DNA of 64,000 nt from Gammaproteobacteria bacterium (lineage in GTDB: Bacteria; Pseudomonadota; Gammaproteobacteria; Pseudomonadales; Azotimanducaceae). Below, in pieces: positions 1 through 9,942 of this stretch (positions are counted from its first letter, which is position 1; each line of letters starts with the position of its first letter). The position numbers and the translations under genes are program-made. Under the pieces are notes generated by a model, which ran no database searches, was not told the DNA's origin, and saw only the letters and a list, made by a program, of their open reading frames with translations. The DNA lies in NCBI GenBank assembly GCA_009841615.1, contig VXLL01000029.1, positions 1 through 64,000 of the forward strand, written 5' to 3'.

Positions 1-1546
1 GGTCAACGTAGACTAATTCATTGCGTTTCAAGACATCGTCTAGAGTAACATCAGTACCGTTTAAGTCCGGCAGCGTGAACTCAGGAGCTTTTTGTCCGGG
101 CTGGAGGAGTTCGTCATTCCGCTTTACAGCTAGCCGTCGAGCAAGTTCGTTTCGGGGCCGTATCACACGTCGTTCGACCAAGTCTTCATCTTCGAGAGTC
201 GTTGCAATCTTGTCGTATAAAGGCAACGCTAAGTGTGTATCTTCCCGATTGATACCGGCAAAGGCACCTAATTCCAACGCTAACAACGTATTCAATGGAT
301 CAGTGGAATTTGTAGCCAACTCATCAATCGCGTCGGAGCGTATCTTTTCTAACACTTGGCGTGCGACGACCCAATCCGGGTATTGAAACCCACCAGAAGC
401 ACTCATGAATGGGCTCAAGCCAGGGATTACGTCCTCTAACGGTACATGCTCGCATCCTTCGGCTGTGCGGGGCGTGGAGATTTCTGCGACATCGTCCGAT
501 TCACCATCGCTCGCCTCGGAATCGTTTGGCTCTACAGATGCTGTGTCGTCCTCTGTTTGCTCTGTGTCCGCTGACTCTTGAGTTTTCTCACCATCATCAG
601 AAGATGCGTCTTGCTCGTCACCTAAATCGTTCTGAACTACCTCTATATCTGAGGGTGGTGTCTGCGCTGCTCTTTCTTTTACTTCCCAAGCTGAAACGTA
701 CTTCTTCAGATTCTCTAAGTATTCGTCGCTCTGTTGCCAACTCTCGATGAGTTTGACATGTCTAGCATTTTCAGAGCTAGCCATTAATGTGTTAGGAGCA
801 CCCTCAGATACAACTGTGACCACGGATTTGGGTCCAATAATAGCGGGAGTGTAAGAACGAAACGCCCAACCCGCTTCGACACTGATCGATAAGCTAGAGA
901 CCTCGATAATATCTGACTCAATGACAAATTTGTTATCACGTATCAGAACTGACCCGTACGGTACTCGCTGCAGATTTCCGTTTTCGTCGTACTCCAAAGT
1001 GTCCACACTGGCGATAGCCAAAGAAAGATCTTTCATCTTCACTCCACTAACGTCTCCGTACACCGTAAACTTGGTTTCTGGGTCTTTAGCTTGCCGCGAT
1101 GCGCCATATAAGATCAACTGATCTTCAGGATACACATCTTGGTAGTCCACCAACGCGAATTCAACCACTTCACCGTCAGGCACGAGAAGTGCAGAAGTCG
1201 AAAGTCTTACTCCGTCCCCGATTTGAACGGAAATCTCCACTTCGATTGGTTCGTCGATTTCACCTTCAAGAGTAACTTGTCCGTCGGCAAATTTCCCAGA
1301 AGTTAATTCGACCAGAACCGTATTGCCATTTGCATCAGAGACTTCATGGGTAACTACAACGGTAGCGGTAGACAAATCCACTTCTTGATAGTCGGTAGAT
1401 TCTTCCACAGAAGAATCAATTTCTGTTTCCGATTCAACTTCAATGTAGTGACCGGTTATAGTGAATGTGCTTGACGGACCACTGCTGCATGCAACTAGGA
1501 ACGTTAAGACAACAGCAAGTATCGTGAATCTTAAAGAATTTCTCAT
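1..1546 (-). CDS. TlpA-like thioredoxin lipoprotein, C-terminus outside window
   Basis: Open from ATG at 1546 to the left edge, about 515 codons with no stop. The N-terminus is a short basic stretch, a hydrophobic core and the lipobox LVAC, so an exported lipoprotein is expected. F-x-I-x-G modules start near residues 28 and 190 (TKFTVYGD). The SWQQSDEY motif near residue 260 and a long acidic linker with the motif GCEH (Cys near residue 365) follow. The thioredoxin domain begins at APEFTLPDLNG; the window ends at ELVYVD, just before the expected WCGPC. The role in envelope thiol redox is inferred from family architecture; the active site itself is not visible. Confidence 0.85.
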   Translation of the reverse strand, partial: MRNSLRFTILAVVLTFLVACSSGPSSTFTITGHYIEVESETEIDSSVEESTDYQEVDLSTATVVVTHEVSDANGNTVLVELTSGKFADGQVTLEGEIDEPIEVEISVQIGDGVRLSTSALLVPDGEVVEFALVDYQDVYPEDQLILYGASRQAKDPETKFTVYGDVSGVKMKDLSLAIASVDTLEYDENGNLQRVPYGSVLIRDNKFVIESDIIEVSSLSISVEAGWAFRSYTPAIIGPKSVVTVVSEGAPNTLMASSENARHVKLIESWQQSDEYLENLKKYVSAWEVKERAAQTPPSDIEVVQNDLGDEQDASSDDGEKTQESADTEQTEDDTASVEPNDSEASDGESDDVAEISTPRTAEGCEHVPLEDVIPGLSPFMSASGGFQYPDWVVARQVLEKIRSDAIDELATNSTDPLNTLLALELGAFAGINREDTHLALPLYDKIATTLEDEDLVERRVIRPRNELARRLAVKRNDELLQPGQKAPEFTLPDLNGTDVTLDDVLKRNELVYVD

Positions 1547-2033
1547 TTCAAAATTGCTCCAATGAGTTCGATAGATCATGAAGTTAGAGTAAGGTAGTGT
1601 ACATTGAAGTTACACGACCCACTGTTCTCGTAATTTGTTTCAGACCAGATAACGGGCTGAATTAGTACGATTCGTGGCGACTATCTTACTTAGTGCTACT
1701 AAAAAAATACCCTGAACTCGAAGTCGGTTAGAGAACTTGCCAATTTGGATGACATCGATGGAACACTCGATGTGGAGACTCGGATATCTCTGTTATCCTA
1801 AACTAGGGAGGACATCTGGTATCGACACCTAAAACATCAATTAGAAGCGTACAGAGTTGTTCTTGGAAATGTGCCCACCGATTCGCAAGTGTGCTATGCC
1901 GAACACCTGGAGAGAACCAAAGAACATTGAACTGAAAAAACGTTCCGCGGCGTTAGCGACTGTTGTTGGGTACCGGAACCAATCATGCCATTGATTGCGG
2001 CACTGCATACGAGACGTGCATCGAGGCTGTAGG
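1547..2033. other. Intergenic stretch with a 42-codon open fragment
   Basis: No convincing gene. On the plus strand an open stretch from 1802 to the TGA at 1928-1930 reads like protein (…EDIWYRHLKHQLEAY…) but has no good start, so it may be the tail of a lost gene or chance. The right end is downstream of the DUF3500 gene. Confidence 0.3.
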
Positions 2034-3176
2034 TCAGCGAGTTCGCTTCAGTAGGTGATCGTGAACAGTATGAACTGCGCGAGACGCATTCCATGCGAAC
2101 GGTCCGTAGTCGTTGAGATTCTCCGGGTCAAGTAGGCGCATGACGGTGTGCAAGTGGTCCCGGGCTTCTTCGTTGTACTCGATCAAGATCGCATCGGGAA
2201 CATAGATTCGGTAGTACACCCGCTCCCCGCGCTGACTGAAGGTGAAGAATCCAGTGGTCAATTTGGGTTTAATCGCGTCGCGGATATTCTCGGCGTGGGG
2301 CGATGGGAGATAGAAGAGATACACATCGATCAAGTCCCCGGCGACTTCCAATTGCTCATCTGAAAAATTGGACAACGGAATGCCGACGTTTTCGAACTCT
2401 TCGAAGGGGAAGTCCTTACCTCGGTCTAGGTGGCCGTTTCCAGACCCGGCTCTGACGTCTCCGCGAACCAGACCTTCCACGGTTGCTTGGGCCTGTTCTT
2501 CCTCGGACAGCGACTCGAACAGCTCTCGGCCCCATTGGATTTCATCCTCCAACGGGGTGCTACCATTGACGGTCAGGGGCTCGGAACCCAAGAACATGGG
2601 TGCTAGCAGCAGATCGTCGCCGTGGACGAGAAAATTGAGCGCAAGGTGATGGCCGTCGAACTGAAGACCCCAGGCGGAGTCGATCATCGGGTTGCCGAAC
2701 ACAGCAACGGTGTAGTCCTCTACAGTTCCGACTCCGGATGCGCGTTCGATGTCTGTTGCGAGAAGTTCCACTGTCGCGAACCCTTCGTCGCTGAGCAAGG
2801 AGCGAAGGGCCGTCCAAACGTGTTGTTGGGCCTCTTCGCCGAGACTTCCTAGTCGAACCCCGCCGGGGCGACGTCCGGGGACGTTAGTCCACGAGTGCAT
2901 TTCCTTGTCGCCCACGCAGTAGTTGAGCGACCTCTTCTGATCGTTTGTCACGGAATTGAGCAGGTTTGCGACTAGAGTTGCCATGTGGTTGAGATCGTTG
3001 CGTTCGCTGCGGGGTTTCAGAGTGAAGCTTGACAGGTCGCAGTCGAGACTGAAATCTCCGGATTGCGGAGCAACGTCTTCGTCGAGGTCTTGAGCAAGTC
3101 CGAGTTGGCCGAGCGTTAGGGCAAGCGCGCACAACAGGCATGTGATAGGGAAAGCGCGGGAAGCAAACTCGGTCAT
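2034..3176 (-). CDS. DUF3500 family exported protein
   Basis: 380 residues from ATG at 3176, with GGAGA 9 nt upstream. Residues 1-29 form a signal peptide ending near GLAQD. The family hallmark is the central block WGLQFDGHHLALNF followed by LAPMFLGSEP, and the C-terminal part has FYRIY-type strands typical of DUF3500. Length matches the family (about 350-400). Its biochemical function is not established; the conserved HH and acidic residues suggest a catalytic or metal-binding site, which is inference. By eye the gene is clearly more GC-rich than its neighbours, and it has no relation to the flanking families, so horizontal acquisition is plausible. Confidence 0.85.
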   Translation of the reverse strand: MTEFASRAFPITCLLCALALTLGQLGLAQDLDEDVAPQSGDFSLDCDLSSFTLKPRSERNDLNHMATLVANLLNSVTNDQKRSLNYCVGDKEMHSWTNVPGRRPGGVRLGSLGEEAQQHVWTALRSLLSDEGFATVELLATDIERASGVGTVEDYTVAVFGNPMIDSAWGLQFDGHHLALNFLVHGDDLLLAPMFLGSEPLTVNGSTPLEDEIQWGRELFESLSEEEQAQATVEGLVRGDVRAGSGNGHLDRGKDFPFEEFENVGIPLSNFSDEQLEVAGDLIDVYLFYLPSPHAENIRDAIKPKLTTGFFTFSQRGERVYYRIYVPDAILIEYNEEARDHLHTVMRLLDPENLNDYGPFAWNASRAVHTVHDHLLKRTR

Positions 3177-3475
3177 GGCAATGAGTCTCCGACGGACGGG
3201 CTTGAATGGTCTAATGATTATATGAGCGGCGACGCTGGGCTAGATTTGGGGGACTGTCAGAAATTTCGTGTATAGAGTGTTGTAAATGTTCATCCCCCTA
3301 CAGGTGGGGAGCACATCGCAGTTTGAAATTACGTTGGAGATGCTTCTTGGTCTCCAAAAGTAACGAATTTAACCATTGAGGCTGTCAAATTTCTAGGTAT
3401 TACTGTTTCCGACTTGTTTTCGGAAAAGGTTTGTTCGATCTGACTACGGTCGAGAAGCCCGTCTTTTACGTACTC

Positions 3476-5233
3476 TTACCAATCGTCCCCAAAATCATAT
3501 ATAGAGCGAATGTAGTCTAGTTGTTCCTGAGTGAACCCGTCTATAGGTCTGTAGCGTAATGCGCGTGCTGCTGCTGTTCTCAATTTTGGTTCGAAACTAT
3601 CCATACGGTCATATAGATCAACAGCGTTATAGTCCCTCCAACTGCGGAAAAACCAATACCAACTCACTTCCTCTCCAGAGCTATCTTCGTATTGATGTAA
3701 GATCTCCATTCCTCGTTCAACTTCGCCACTTTCCGCTAACTCTTGTGCTATGTAGTTGGTAGCCCGTGTTTTGACAGATAGACTTACTAAAGGTAAAACT
3801 TCAATAGCAGATTCAACGTTACTTTCCGCTAGCGCACCCATGATCCAACCTTCAACGCGCTCCGGGTCTTCCTGAAGTTTCGCGAGCCGAAGTGCGCGTT
3901 TTGGATCTTCTCGACCCATTGCACCAAAGGCCGTTCTCATTATGTACATTTTGTTAGACGGGGACCGGCCCGGGTTATAGGTCGCAACATTGTCCATTTC
4001 TGAAGCAGACAAGACCCAATCGAGGGCCGCCGAAGGATCCAACGCTGACCACCGTCTTATGACTTTCTGTAGTGTTGCATCGTTGCGTGACCCATATGGA
4101 GCCAAAGATTGAATTAATTCAATCGTTCGCACCGGATTTGTGGCAACCAGTGCTGTTAATGCGTGCTCACACGCTTCAGGCTGTAATTTGTGTGGAATCT
4201 GTGCAATTTCAGCGAGTACCGTTTCGGGATAGACTTCAGCCCAAGAACGAATTAGCAGGTGTTGCACTCTGTCGGCCATGTATGCCTGTTCTCGCGGCGA
4301 GACCGCGTTCTGGTCTCGTGATCGATCCGTCCCCTCCAATTGATCGCGTATCTGTGTGGAACCACTTTGAATGTACTGCCAAGTGTTTTGTGGATCATTT
4401 TTGACAAGCTCACGTAAAACCTCATCGAAGATGTATGTATGGCCGATGATGCGAAATGGGAAGTCGAAAGGCTCATTAATATGAAAAAGAGCGTCTAAAC
4501 CTTGCTCTTCAATGAGTGTTTCGGCGACCAGAACCAACGTGTCAAACTGTGCGAAGTCGTCCAATCCGTCATTGATTAGCACATTCCATGCAATCATCGG
4601 ATCATCAGCAAACTCGATCGCTTTTGAATCACTTTCAAAGTATGAAGCAAAGTCAGAATGACCCAGTTTACGAGAAATTTCGTTATGTTGTGCTTTGGAT
4701 AGATCGTCCCTCACGTTCAAGATGATCAAGAGTGCGGATAAACGCTCGCGACGGTTCAGTTTCGTAGCTGCAGTGATTGCTTCATCCAAGTTCGAAACAC
4801 ACCACTCGGAGAATATCCCTCGCAAGAACGGATCTCGTTCTTGATCGCCAAGTTCTTCGAATTTTGCGAGTGCTGCTTGTGGATCGATTACAGCAAACCG
4901 ACCAGCTATCGCAAATATAGTTTCGTCTCTAACGCTACCCAGTTCACTAATTCGAGACTCTTCCAACAACGCCAATAACTCTTCTTCATTCGCTTGGGTC
5001 AGTGCTTCGAAGAGTGCGGCGTTATGAACGAAAATGTCCGCATGAGCACCCAACAATGAATTCGCTTTGTTCGAACTAGCTTGAGGATCACGGTCGGATA
5101 AAGTGGAATTGGTGGTTTGAGCGGTATCTTCTTCTGCAAGAGCGACCCAGGGAAGAAGTGTGAGGACACCTATGATGGTTTTGAGGCGCAACTTTCCATA
5201 CCTAGCTGCAATTCTGTGTATCTCAAATTTCAT
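3476..5233 (-). CDS. Exported helical-repeat solenoid protein (family B, pair 1, second gene)
   Basis: 585 residues from ATG at 5233. The frame stays open to a TTG at 5305, but ATG 5233 is preferred because it aligns with the start of the paralogue at 23604 and places a signal peptide at the N-terminus (basic KLRLK, hydrophobic core, AlA-EE cleavage site). The family signature is at residues 130-205: FSEWCVSNLDEAI, then LNVRDDLS and EISRKLG. Repeats of the type LDPSAALDWV follow, and the protein ends with FTQEQLDYI. Function unknown; an alpha-solenoid fold is inferred from the repeats. It starts 59 nt after the stop of the 5293-7206 gene and is likely cotranscribed with it. Confidence 0.85.
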   Translation of the reverse strand: MKFEIHRIAARYGKLRLKTIIGVLTLLPWVALAEEDTAQTTNSTLSDRDPQASSNKANSLLGAHADIFVHNAALFEALTQANEEELLALLEESRISELGSVRDETIFAIAGRFAVIDPQAALAKFEELGDQERDPFLRGIFSEWCVSNLDEAITAATKLNRRERLSALLIILNVRDDLSKAQHNEISRKLGHSDFASYFESDSKAIEFADDPMIAWNVLINDGLDDFAQFDTLVLVAETLIEEQGLDALFHINEPFDFPFRIIGHTYIFDEVLRELVKNDPQNTWQYIQSGSTQIRDQLEGTDRSRDQNAVSPREQAYMADRVQHLLIRSWAEVYPETVLAEIAQIPHKLQPEACEHALTALVATNPVRTIELIQSLAPYGSRNDATLQKVIRRWSALDPSAALDWVLSASEMDNVATYNPGRSPSNKMYIMRTAFGAMGREDPKRALRLAKLQEDPERVEGWIMGALAESNVESAIEVLPLVSLSVKTRATNYIAQELAESGEVERGMEILHQYEDSSGEEVSWYWFFRSWRDYNAVDLYDRMDSFEPKLRTAAARALRYRPIDGFTQEQLDYIRSIYDFGDDW

Positions 5234-5292
5234 CGGGTACTTCGCTATGCATTCTCTGGTGTCGTCATTTTCAACGCTGACCTCGATATTTG

Positions 5293-7206
5293 CTATTCCA
5301 CCCAATCAGAAGGTAGAACCATTTGATCTAGGTCGATCAAACCTTTTTCGTCTTGTAGCTGTAGCTCTAGCAGATGCATATTCTCGGTTATTGGGTACTC
5401 GCTCAGCAACTTTTCTGCTTCCTCGATAGATTCTTCGGCCAATGTGGGTCTGGACTTTTGTCGATTGATAAGTGTCCGCGCGGCCATAGATCGGAGCAAG
5501 GGCGAAGTTAGCGTTTGCAGAGAATCGAACAGTTGCTGTGGATCGCGAGTGGCCCATAGATTAAATACGCCGTTGAAATAACTCGCGGGGCCGGTAATTA
5601 TCATGCTAGGATCTGGCGTTGGAATGTTCGCTCCTAACTCTATTGCCGCATAAGGTTCTCCTGCCTCTACGAGCCTCCATCCAAGATCCTTTATCGCGAA
5701 ATGTGACTCGTTTTTGTCCAACATAGGAAGACGGCTGATCGCATCTTCAAGTCTTCCCATTTGCGCGAGTTTTTCTACTATGTCGTACTTTGCTTCTGAA
5801 AAGAACCTGATGTACGTACTACGAATTTCACTTGAGAGTTCTAGTGCTTTTTCAATGTCATTTGCTACGACACTCCTGAAAAGACTCCTGATCAAGCTCT
5901 TTCGTAATTCTGTGTTTGAGCCGGCATAGGAAATCGACCATTCGAGCGCGGCTTCTGGATCTGCCTGGGACCATTGTTCTGCGATGATTGAGGGTAACAG
6001 TGTTTTAGTGCTAAGAAACTTATTGGCTCTTTCGAGATTCTGAATGGCCTCCTGTGGTGAGACATAGGCAAGGTGCGTAAACGCGATTTCCAGTGCTTCC
6101 GCTCGTGTAAACTGAGGTACTAGTTCAAGCTTATTCAGCATTCCGCGAGGATCAGACTCAGCCCACGTGGTGGATGCTATTCTCTCTAAATGAGTATGAA
6201 TTGGATCATCAGACCAACTTGCTATTTCACTGAGCGCGACTTCGGGATTGACTCGTGCCGCAACCATAGCAAGTGCTGCTGGGAGTTGACCTCGATCTTC
6301 TTTCGATAGGTTTCGAACATAGTCAAACGCTTCCTTCAGTTCACCGCCTACTACGTCTTCAATGACTTTACTTAAAGCAAGGTGGTCGTTCTCGTGTGGA
6401 AATGCCGCAGCCGCCCGCAAGAGGACATCAAGTCCTTCGTCTTCCTTCCAAGCAGATGCAACAAGCTGAAACAAGTCGAGTTGCTTGGTATCCTCGACGT
6501 TGTCGTTGACGATTACATCCCAGGCGGCACTCGGGTTGTCGAGAAGCTTGTGAGCTTGGTTCGCACTGATCTGGAGCAACGCGAATTCCTCAAGCCCCAA
6601 CTCCTGGGCAATATCGAGAAGAGTCGAACTTGATAGATCCTCCCGTGTAGCAAGCATTGCTTCGAGAGCTACGCGTCGGTCGGTGCCGATCAGGGACTTT
6701 GCTCCTTCGATGGCTTGTGTGAGATTTGTTATGGACCAGTCATGGAACAGTCCTTTTAGCAATGGTACTCGTCGGACTTTTGGAACATCGGTGATCCAAT
6801 CTAACGCTTGGACCGGGTCAACTGTTGCGACCTTTCTGAGGATTATTGTTTGAATGTTTGAACGAATACTCGCACGTTTAATGCTTTCGGTATGGTGCAA
6901 CAAATTGACGAGTTCGCTTTCTTTCACTTCGGCGAGATATGCATATAAGGACGCGGTACGCTGAAAGTTGCTTTCGATCTTGACTAACTCAACTAGTGCC
7001 TCTGCGGGGGTCCGATGAACTAGACTTGTTTGGCTAGTTTGCTCTATTGTTAGAGCATTCGATGCATTTGTACTTAGTGTACTAGACTTGTTGTCTTGGT
7101 CATTCGCTTTGGAACTGAGGTGTAAGTAGAGAAAGACTGAAGCGGTTACCAAGCCTATTGACGTACAGCCAACGATGATCCATTGGAATTTCCTAAGTTT
7201 TTTCAT
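5293..7206 (-). CDS. Membrane-anchored helical-repeat solenoid protein (family B, pair 1, first gene)
   Basis: 637 residues from ATG at 7206. MKKLRKF precedes a transmembrane segment at about residues 8-29, so the body should lie in the periplasm. The family signature reads FHDWSITNLTQAI, LATREDLS, DIAQELG. Helical repeats follow with motifs such as ADPEAALEWSISYAG (residue about 400). The protein is closely similar along its full length to the product of 23664-25577, down to the ending KGLIDLD. First gene of a two-gene unit. No enzyme motif is visible; a scaffold or binding role is a guess. Confidence 0.87.
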   Translation of the reverse strand: MKKLRKFQWIIVGCTSIGLVTASVFLYLHLSSKANDQDNKSSTLSTNASNALTIEQTSQTSLVHRTPAEALVELVKIESNFQRTASLYAYLAEVKESELVNLLHHTESIKRASIRSNIQTIILRKVATVDPVQALDWITDVPKVRRVPLLKGLFHDWSITNLTQAIEGAKSLIGTDRRVALEAMLATREDLSSSTLLDIAQELGLEEFALLQISANQAHKLLDNPSAAWDVIVNDNVEDTKQLDLFQLVASAWKEDEGLDVLLRAAAAFPHENDHLALSKVIEDVVGGELKEAFDYVRNLSKEDRGQLPAALAMVAARVNPEVALSEIASWSDDPIHTHLERIASTTWAESDPRGMLNKLELVPQFTRAEALEIAFTHLAYVSPQEAIQNLERANKFLSTKTLLPSIIAEQWSQADPEAALEWSISYAGSNTELRKSLIRSLFRSVVANDIEKALELSSEIRSTYIRFFSEAKYDIVEKLAQMGRLEDAISRLPMLDKNESHFAIKDLGWRLVEAGEPYAAIELGANIPTPDPSMIITGPASYFNGVFNLWATRDPQQLFDSLQTLTSPLLRSMAARTLINRQKSRPTLAEESIEEAEKLLSEYPITENMHLLELQLQDEKGLIDLDQMVLPSDWVE

Positions 7207-7695
7207 TTTCGCAGTCGAATGATGTACGGTCTAGGAGTTTCACACATTTTCACTGCCTTGATTGCAAGTTTGGTCGAATATGCTCGATCTGGATCTGCAA
7301 GGCGCTCCAACACAAATCCTCAACGCCAGACTTTGAAATTCTATTCGTCAAAAAACAATTCCACTCTATTCGATAAACAGCGATGATATTTTGATTTGGA
7401 AGATCAATGAGAGTGTCCAACTCCTATAAAAAATATAGATACATTAAGGGTACTATGCGTTTCCGTCGACACAGTTTGTTCACGTTTTTATTGCGAGGAT
7501 CAGCTGCGACCGACGGAGCTTATCAGTGTCGACTACCAATTAGCCAAGGGTGTTCATATTAAAGAAGAAAGTGAGGCAGAAATGCATGCCGCAAGTCAAT
7601 CTCAGGTTGCGGTCGCTTACGCTGCATTTCTTATTACAATTCTGTGAATTAATGGTTCTCTGTCCTAACGAGCGTAACTGAATAGGAATTCACAC
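7207..7695. other. Divergent intergenic region with duplicated promoter-side block and a gene-tail remnant
   Basis: 7207-7480 is related to 25578-25850, upstream of the paralogous pair; the best block is 7329-7371. On the plus strand, codons from 7411 to the TGA at 7645 stay open and end in AYAAFLITIL; the last 30 codons resemble the tail at 28690-28785 (EESEAEADAA…YATFCNTIL), which also sits just before a beta-barrel gene. This looks like the 3' end of a lost gene carried along with the barrel gene. Confidence 0.45.
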
Positions 7696-8367
7696 ATGAA
7701 AAAACTTCTTCTTCCACTACCATTGGTATTACTAACCTTCGGTATGTTTGCCAACAATGTCATCGCCGATGAGTGGGTCATTCTCGGTTCTGTTGAGCGA
7801 CTTACAGAAGAGTACGACGCTCCACTTTTCGAATCTAGTATTAATAGGGAATCAACCTTGAATGGATTTAGTGCAAAACTCTATGGGTTTCGGGACTCTA
7901 GGTATTACCACGGACTAAGTTATGTTGCTATGACTGGGGATGTAGATTTTTGTTTACAGTCAAACTGCCCATCAGTCGATACGACAGTTACCATGGTCTC
8001 TGTGGAATTCGGTCGAGATCTAGGTCAATGGATTCCATTTGTCAGTCTGACCTGGACCCAGACTGAAGCCGAAGAAACCGAAACTAGATTCTGGGACAGC
8101 GAAAATAGATTCATTGTCAGCCCCGGATATGTAATAGAATCAACAGCAGATACTTCAAATTTCAACATCGGGTATTGGCTAGAACTCGATACCATCAAGG
8201 TCAGAGGATCCTTGAATAACTTGGACGGAAAGAAACCTATGGGCGTTTCTGGAGGTGTTCTACTTCAAATGGACAACAAGTTTGCTGTGGGTGCTGAAAT
8301 CGAAATACAACTAGACAGTGAAGCAGAAGGATTTCGATTTTCGCTTCAATTTGGCCGATCGTTTTAA
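7696..8367 (+). CDS. Small outer-membrane beta-barrel-like protein, copy 1
   Basis: 223 residues from ATG at 7696 with AGGA about 9 nt upstream. A signal peptide (MKKLLLPLPLVLLTFG…VIADE) is followed by alternating polar/hydrophobic strands and a C-terminal strand RFSLQFGRSF ending in Phe, the outer-membrane beta-barrel insertion signature. A conserved Cys pair, FCLQSNCP near residue 90, may form a loop disulfide. Full-length paralogue at 28837-29508. No specific porin or adhesin family recognised. It is transcribed away from solenoid pair 1. Confidence 0.82.
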   Translation: MKKLLLPLPLVLLTFGMFANNVIADEWVILGSVERLTEEYDAPLFESSINRESTLNGFSAKLYGFRDSRYYHGLSYVAMTGDVDFCLQSNCPSVDTTVTMVSVEFGRDLGQWIPFVSLTWTQTEAEETETRFWDSENRFIVSPGYVIESTADTSNFNIGYWLELDTIKVRGSLNNLDGKKPMGVSGGVLLQMDNKFAVGAEIEIQLDSEAEGFRFSLQFGRSF

Positions 8368-8500
8368 TTGGTACTACAGCCAAATATGTAGTCGCGGAAT
8401 GGCGTAGGGCAACCAAAACAATCGTTTATCAATCTCAAACCACCAAGTACTTGAAATCATCAGAGTGTGGTTCGCTTTAGATAGGACAGGGAAGGTTCAG

Positions 8501-8665
8501 TCATTCAACGTTCGCAACAGCGAATAACGCTCGAGGTCTAGCTCCCAACAGGCGCTCAGACCCAATGACGGGTTTGATATAGGTCTTTAAGTCGTGCCTC
8601 AGATCGCCAAGTGCCGTAAATTCAGCGAGTCGCCCAACGAGCGTCGGAGCGTAGATATTGTCATA
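8501..8665 (-). pseudogene. C-terminal fragment of an unidentified gene
   Basis: Directly after the end of the metallopeptidase-regulator gene, the minus strand stays open for about 55 codons with strongly protein-like composition (YDNIYAPTLVGRLAEF, GDLRHDLKTYI) and ends at TGA 8503-8501. There is no start codon with a ribosome site. It may be the 3' end of a chromosomal gene left beside the inserted two-gene module. The parent family is not recognised. Confidence 0.35.
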
Positions 8666-8666
8666 C

Positions 8667-9941
8667 CTAAACAACACTCTCTACTTCCAAATTGACATCA
8701 ATTTTATCTCGACGAACTAATGCGGATAACAACTGATAATCTCCCCTTTCTTTACGTACTCTCCCTGCAACAATTGCAGGATGTACATCGAGTTTTTCCG
8801 CGTCAACCGTAACCGTTTCTTCATTAGCCACATATGGTGCTAAACAGTTTCTCCATACACTTTCTGGGATTAGCTTTTCAACAGCAAAGTGATCGGCTTG
8901 TTTTTCGAGATTGTCATTACAACCGGCATCTTCTTGGTCAAAGAAATCAAAAACCAACCCCTGTTTTAAGTGCAGCAAAACATGTCCAATTTCATGAAAC
9001 AATGTAAACCAAAAATTATCCACTCGATTGTGTCGGAGGGTCAATCCAATAATCGGAGTACCGTTATTAAGAAGCATTGCCATACCATCCAAATACGTCC
9101 TAGGTAAATGTGGTTCCATAACCAAAACGACTCCCTTAGACAAAAGAAACTCGCGTGCTTCCGCGGGTCCGGTTCTTCTTGTAGTCATGTTTCTTAAGCG
9201 TTTCATGTTGTGTTCGTCAAACTTATAGCTCACCACCTCCCTTTGAGCTATGATGTTGAGCGAAAGCTCAATAATTCTTGCCTGCCAAGCCATCAGGTGG
9301 TATTCGTTTAGTTTAGAGTCAGCTCGCAATTTCTTTCGATGATGAGCTCGCGATAGGTTCCGTCCTAACATTTCTCTCACATAGTCCCTCGCTTGAACGA
9401 TCAAGTCCTTTTCTGATCCCTTTGGTATCCAACCGCGCTTGGCCATATGACGACTAGGCAATTTACTCCAATCGTGTTCATTGCTTGACTTCCACGAGAT
9501 AAAAATTCTGTTCTCTGTTCTTGTATTCGGGTTAATCATTCCGGATATTTGAACTCCCAGGACACTAGCCACTTCAATCAATTTCGCTAGGCTAGCACCC
9601 ATATAGCTTGTAGCCTCGTATCTTTGAATTTGTTGTGGACTCAAATTTAGTAGGTGTGCAAGGTCTGTTTGGCTTAAGTTTTTTGCAATTCTCGCGTCCA
9701 CCAATAGAGTTGGTAGTTCTTGTAAGGAATAGGATTTGGATAGAGAAATTCGACCGTCTCTGAGTTTCTCAAAGTGTTTAATTTCGTTTTTAGTTTTTGT
9801 TATTTGGGAGTCCAATCCACTCAGTTCCGCTTGTTTCAGCCAATCGCTCGTTGTGCTATTTTCTGCAATTAGAACTCTCGCTGCGTTGAGTTCTTGAAGA
9901 AGCCTCTTGCTTCTTGTGTACTGTTTTTCGCTGTAGATCAT
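8667..9941 (-). CDS. XRE-family regulator fused to ImmA/IrrE zinc metallopeptidase
   Basis: 424 residues from ATG at 9941. Residues 1-70 are helical and possibly coiled-coil. Residues about 78-132 form an XRE helix-turn-helix (NLSQTDLAHLLNLSPQQIQRYE). The C-terminal half is an ImmA/IrrE domain with the zinc motif LFHEIGHVLLH near residue 315 and the downstream EKQADHFA carrying the third ligand. In such proteins the HTH binds the promoter and the peptidase domain senses stress or partner. It starts 1 nt after the stop of the 9943-10410 gene, the layout of a toxin-antitoxin-like pair, here with the regulator second. Confidence 0.9.
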   Translation of the reverse strand: MIYSEKQYTRSKRLLQELNAARVLIAENSTTSDWLKQAELSGLDSQITKTKNEIKHFEKLRDGRISLSKSYSLQELPTLLVDARIAKNLSQTDLAHLLNLSPQQIQRYEATSYMGASLAKLIEVASVLGVQISGMINPNTRTENRIFISWKSSNEHDWSKLPSRHMAKRGWIPKGSEKDLIVQARDYVREMLGRNLSRAHHRKKLRADSKLNEYHLMAWQARIIELSLNIIAQREVVSYKFDEHNMKRLRNMTTRRTGPAEAREFLLSKGVVLVMEPHLPRTYLDGMAMLLNNGTPIIGLTLRHNRVDNFWFTLFHEIGHVLLHLKQGLVFDFFDQEDAGCNDNLEKQADHFAVEKLIPESVWRNCLAPYVANEETVTVDAEKLDVHPAIVAGRVRKERGDYQLLSALVRRDKIDVNLEVESVV

Positions 9942-9942
9942 C

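Noticed and set aside
1894..2094. 66-codon minus-strand open frame
   Set aside because: Overlaps the end of the DUF3500 gene in another frame and has no motif or ribosome site.
3289..3310. CCCC/GGGG hairpin as a terminator
   Set aside because: Very short stem and no T run on either strand.
5234..5305. N-terminal extension of the 3476 gene to TTG 5305
   Set aside because: Would overlap the preceding gene's stop and put 24 residues before a clear signal peptide; paralogue at 23604 supports ATG 5233.
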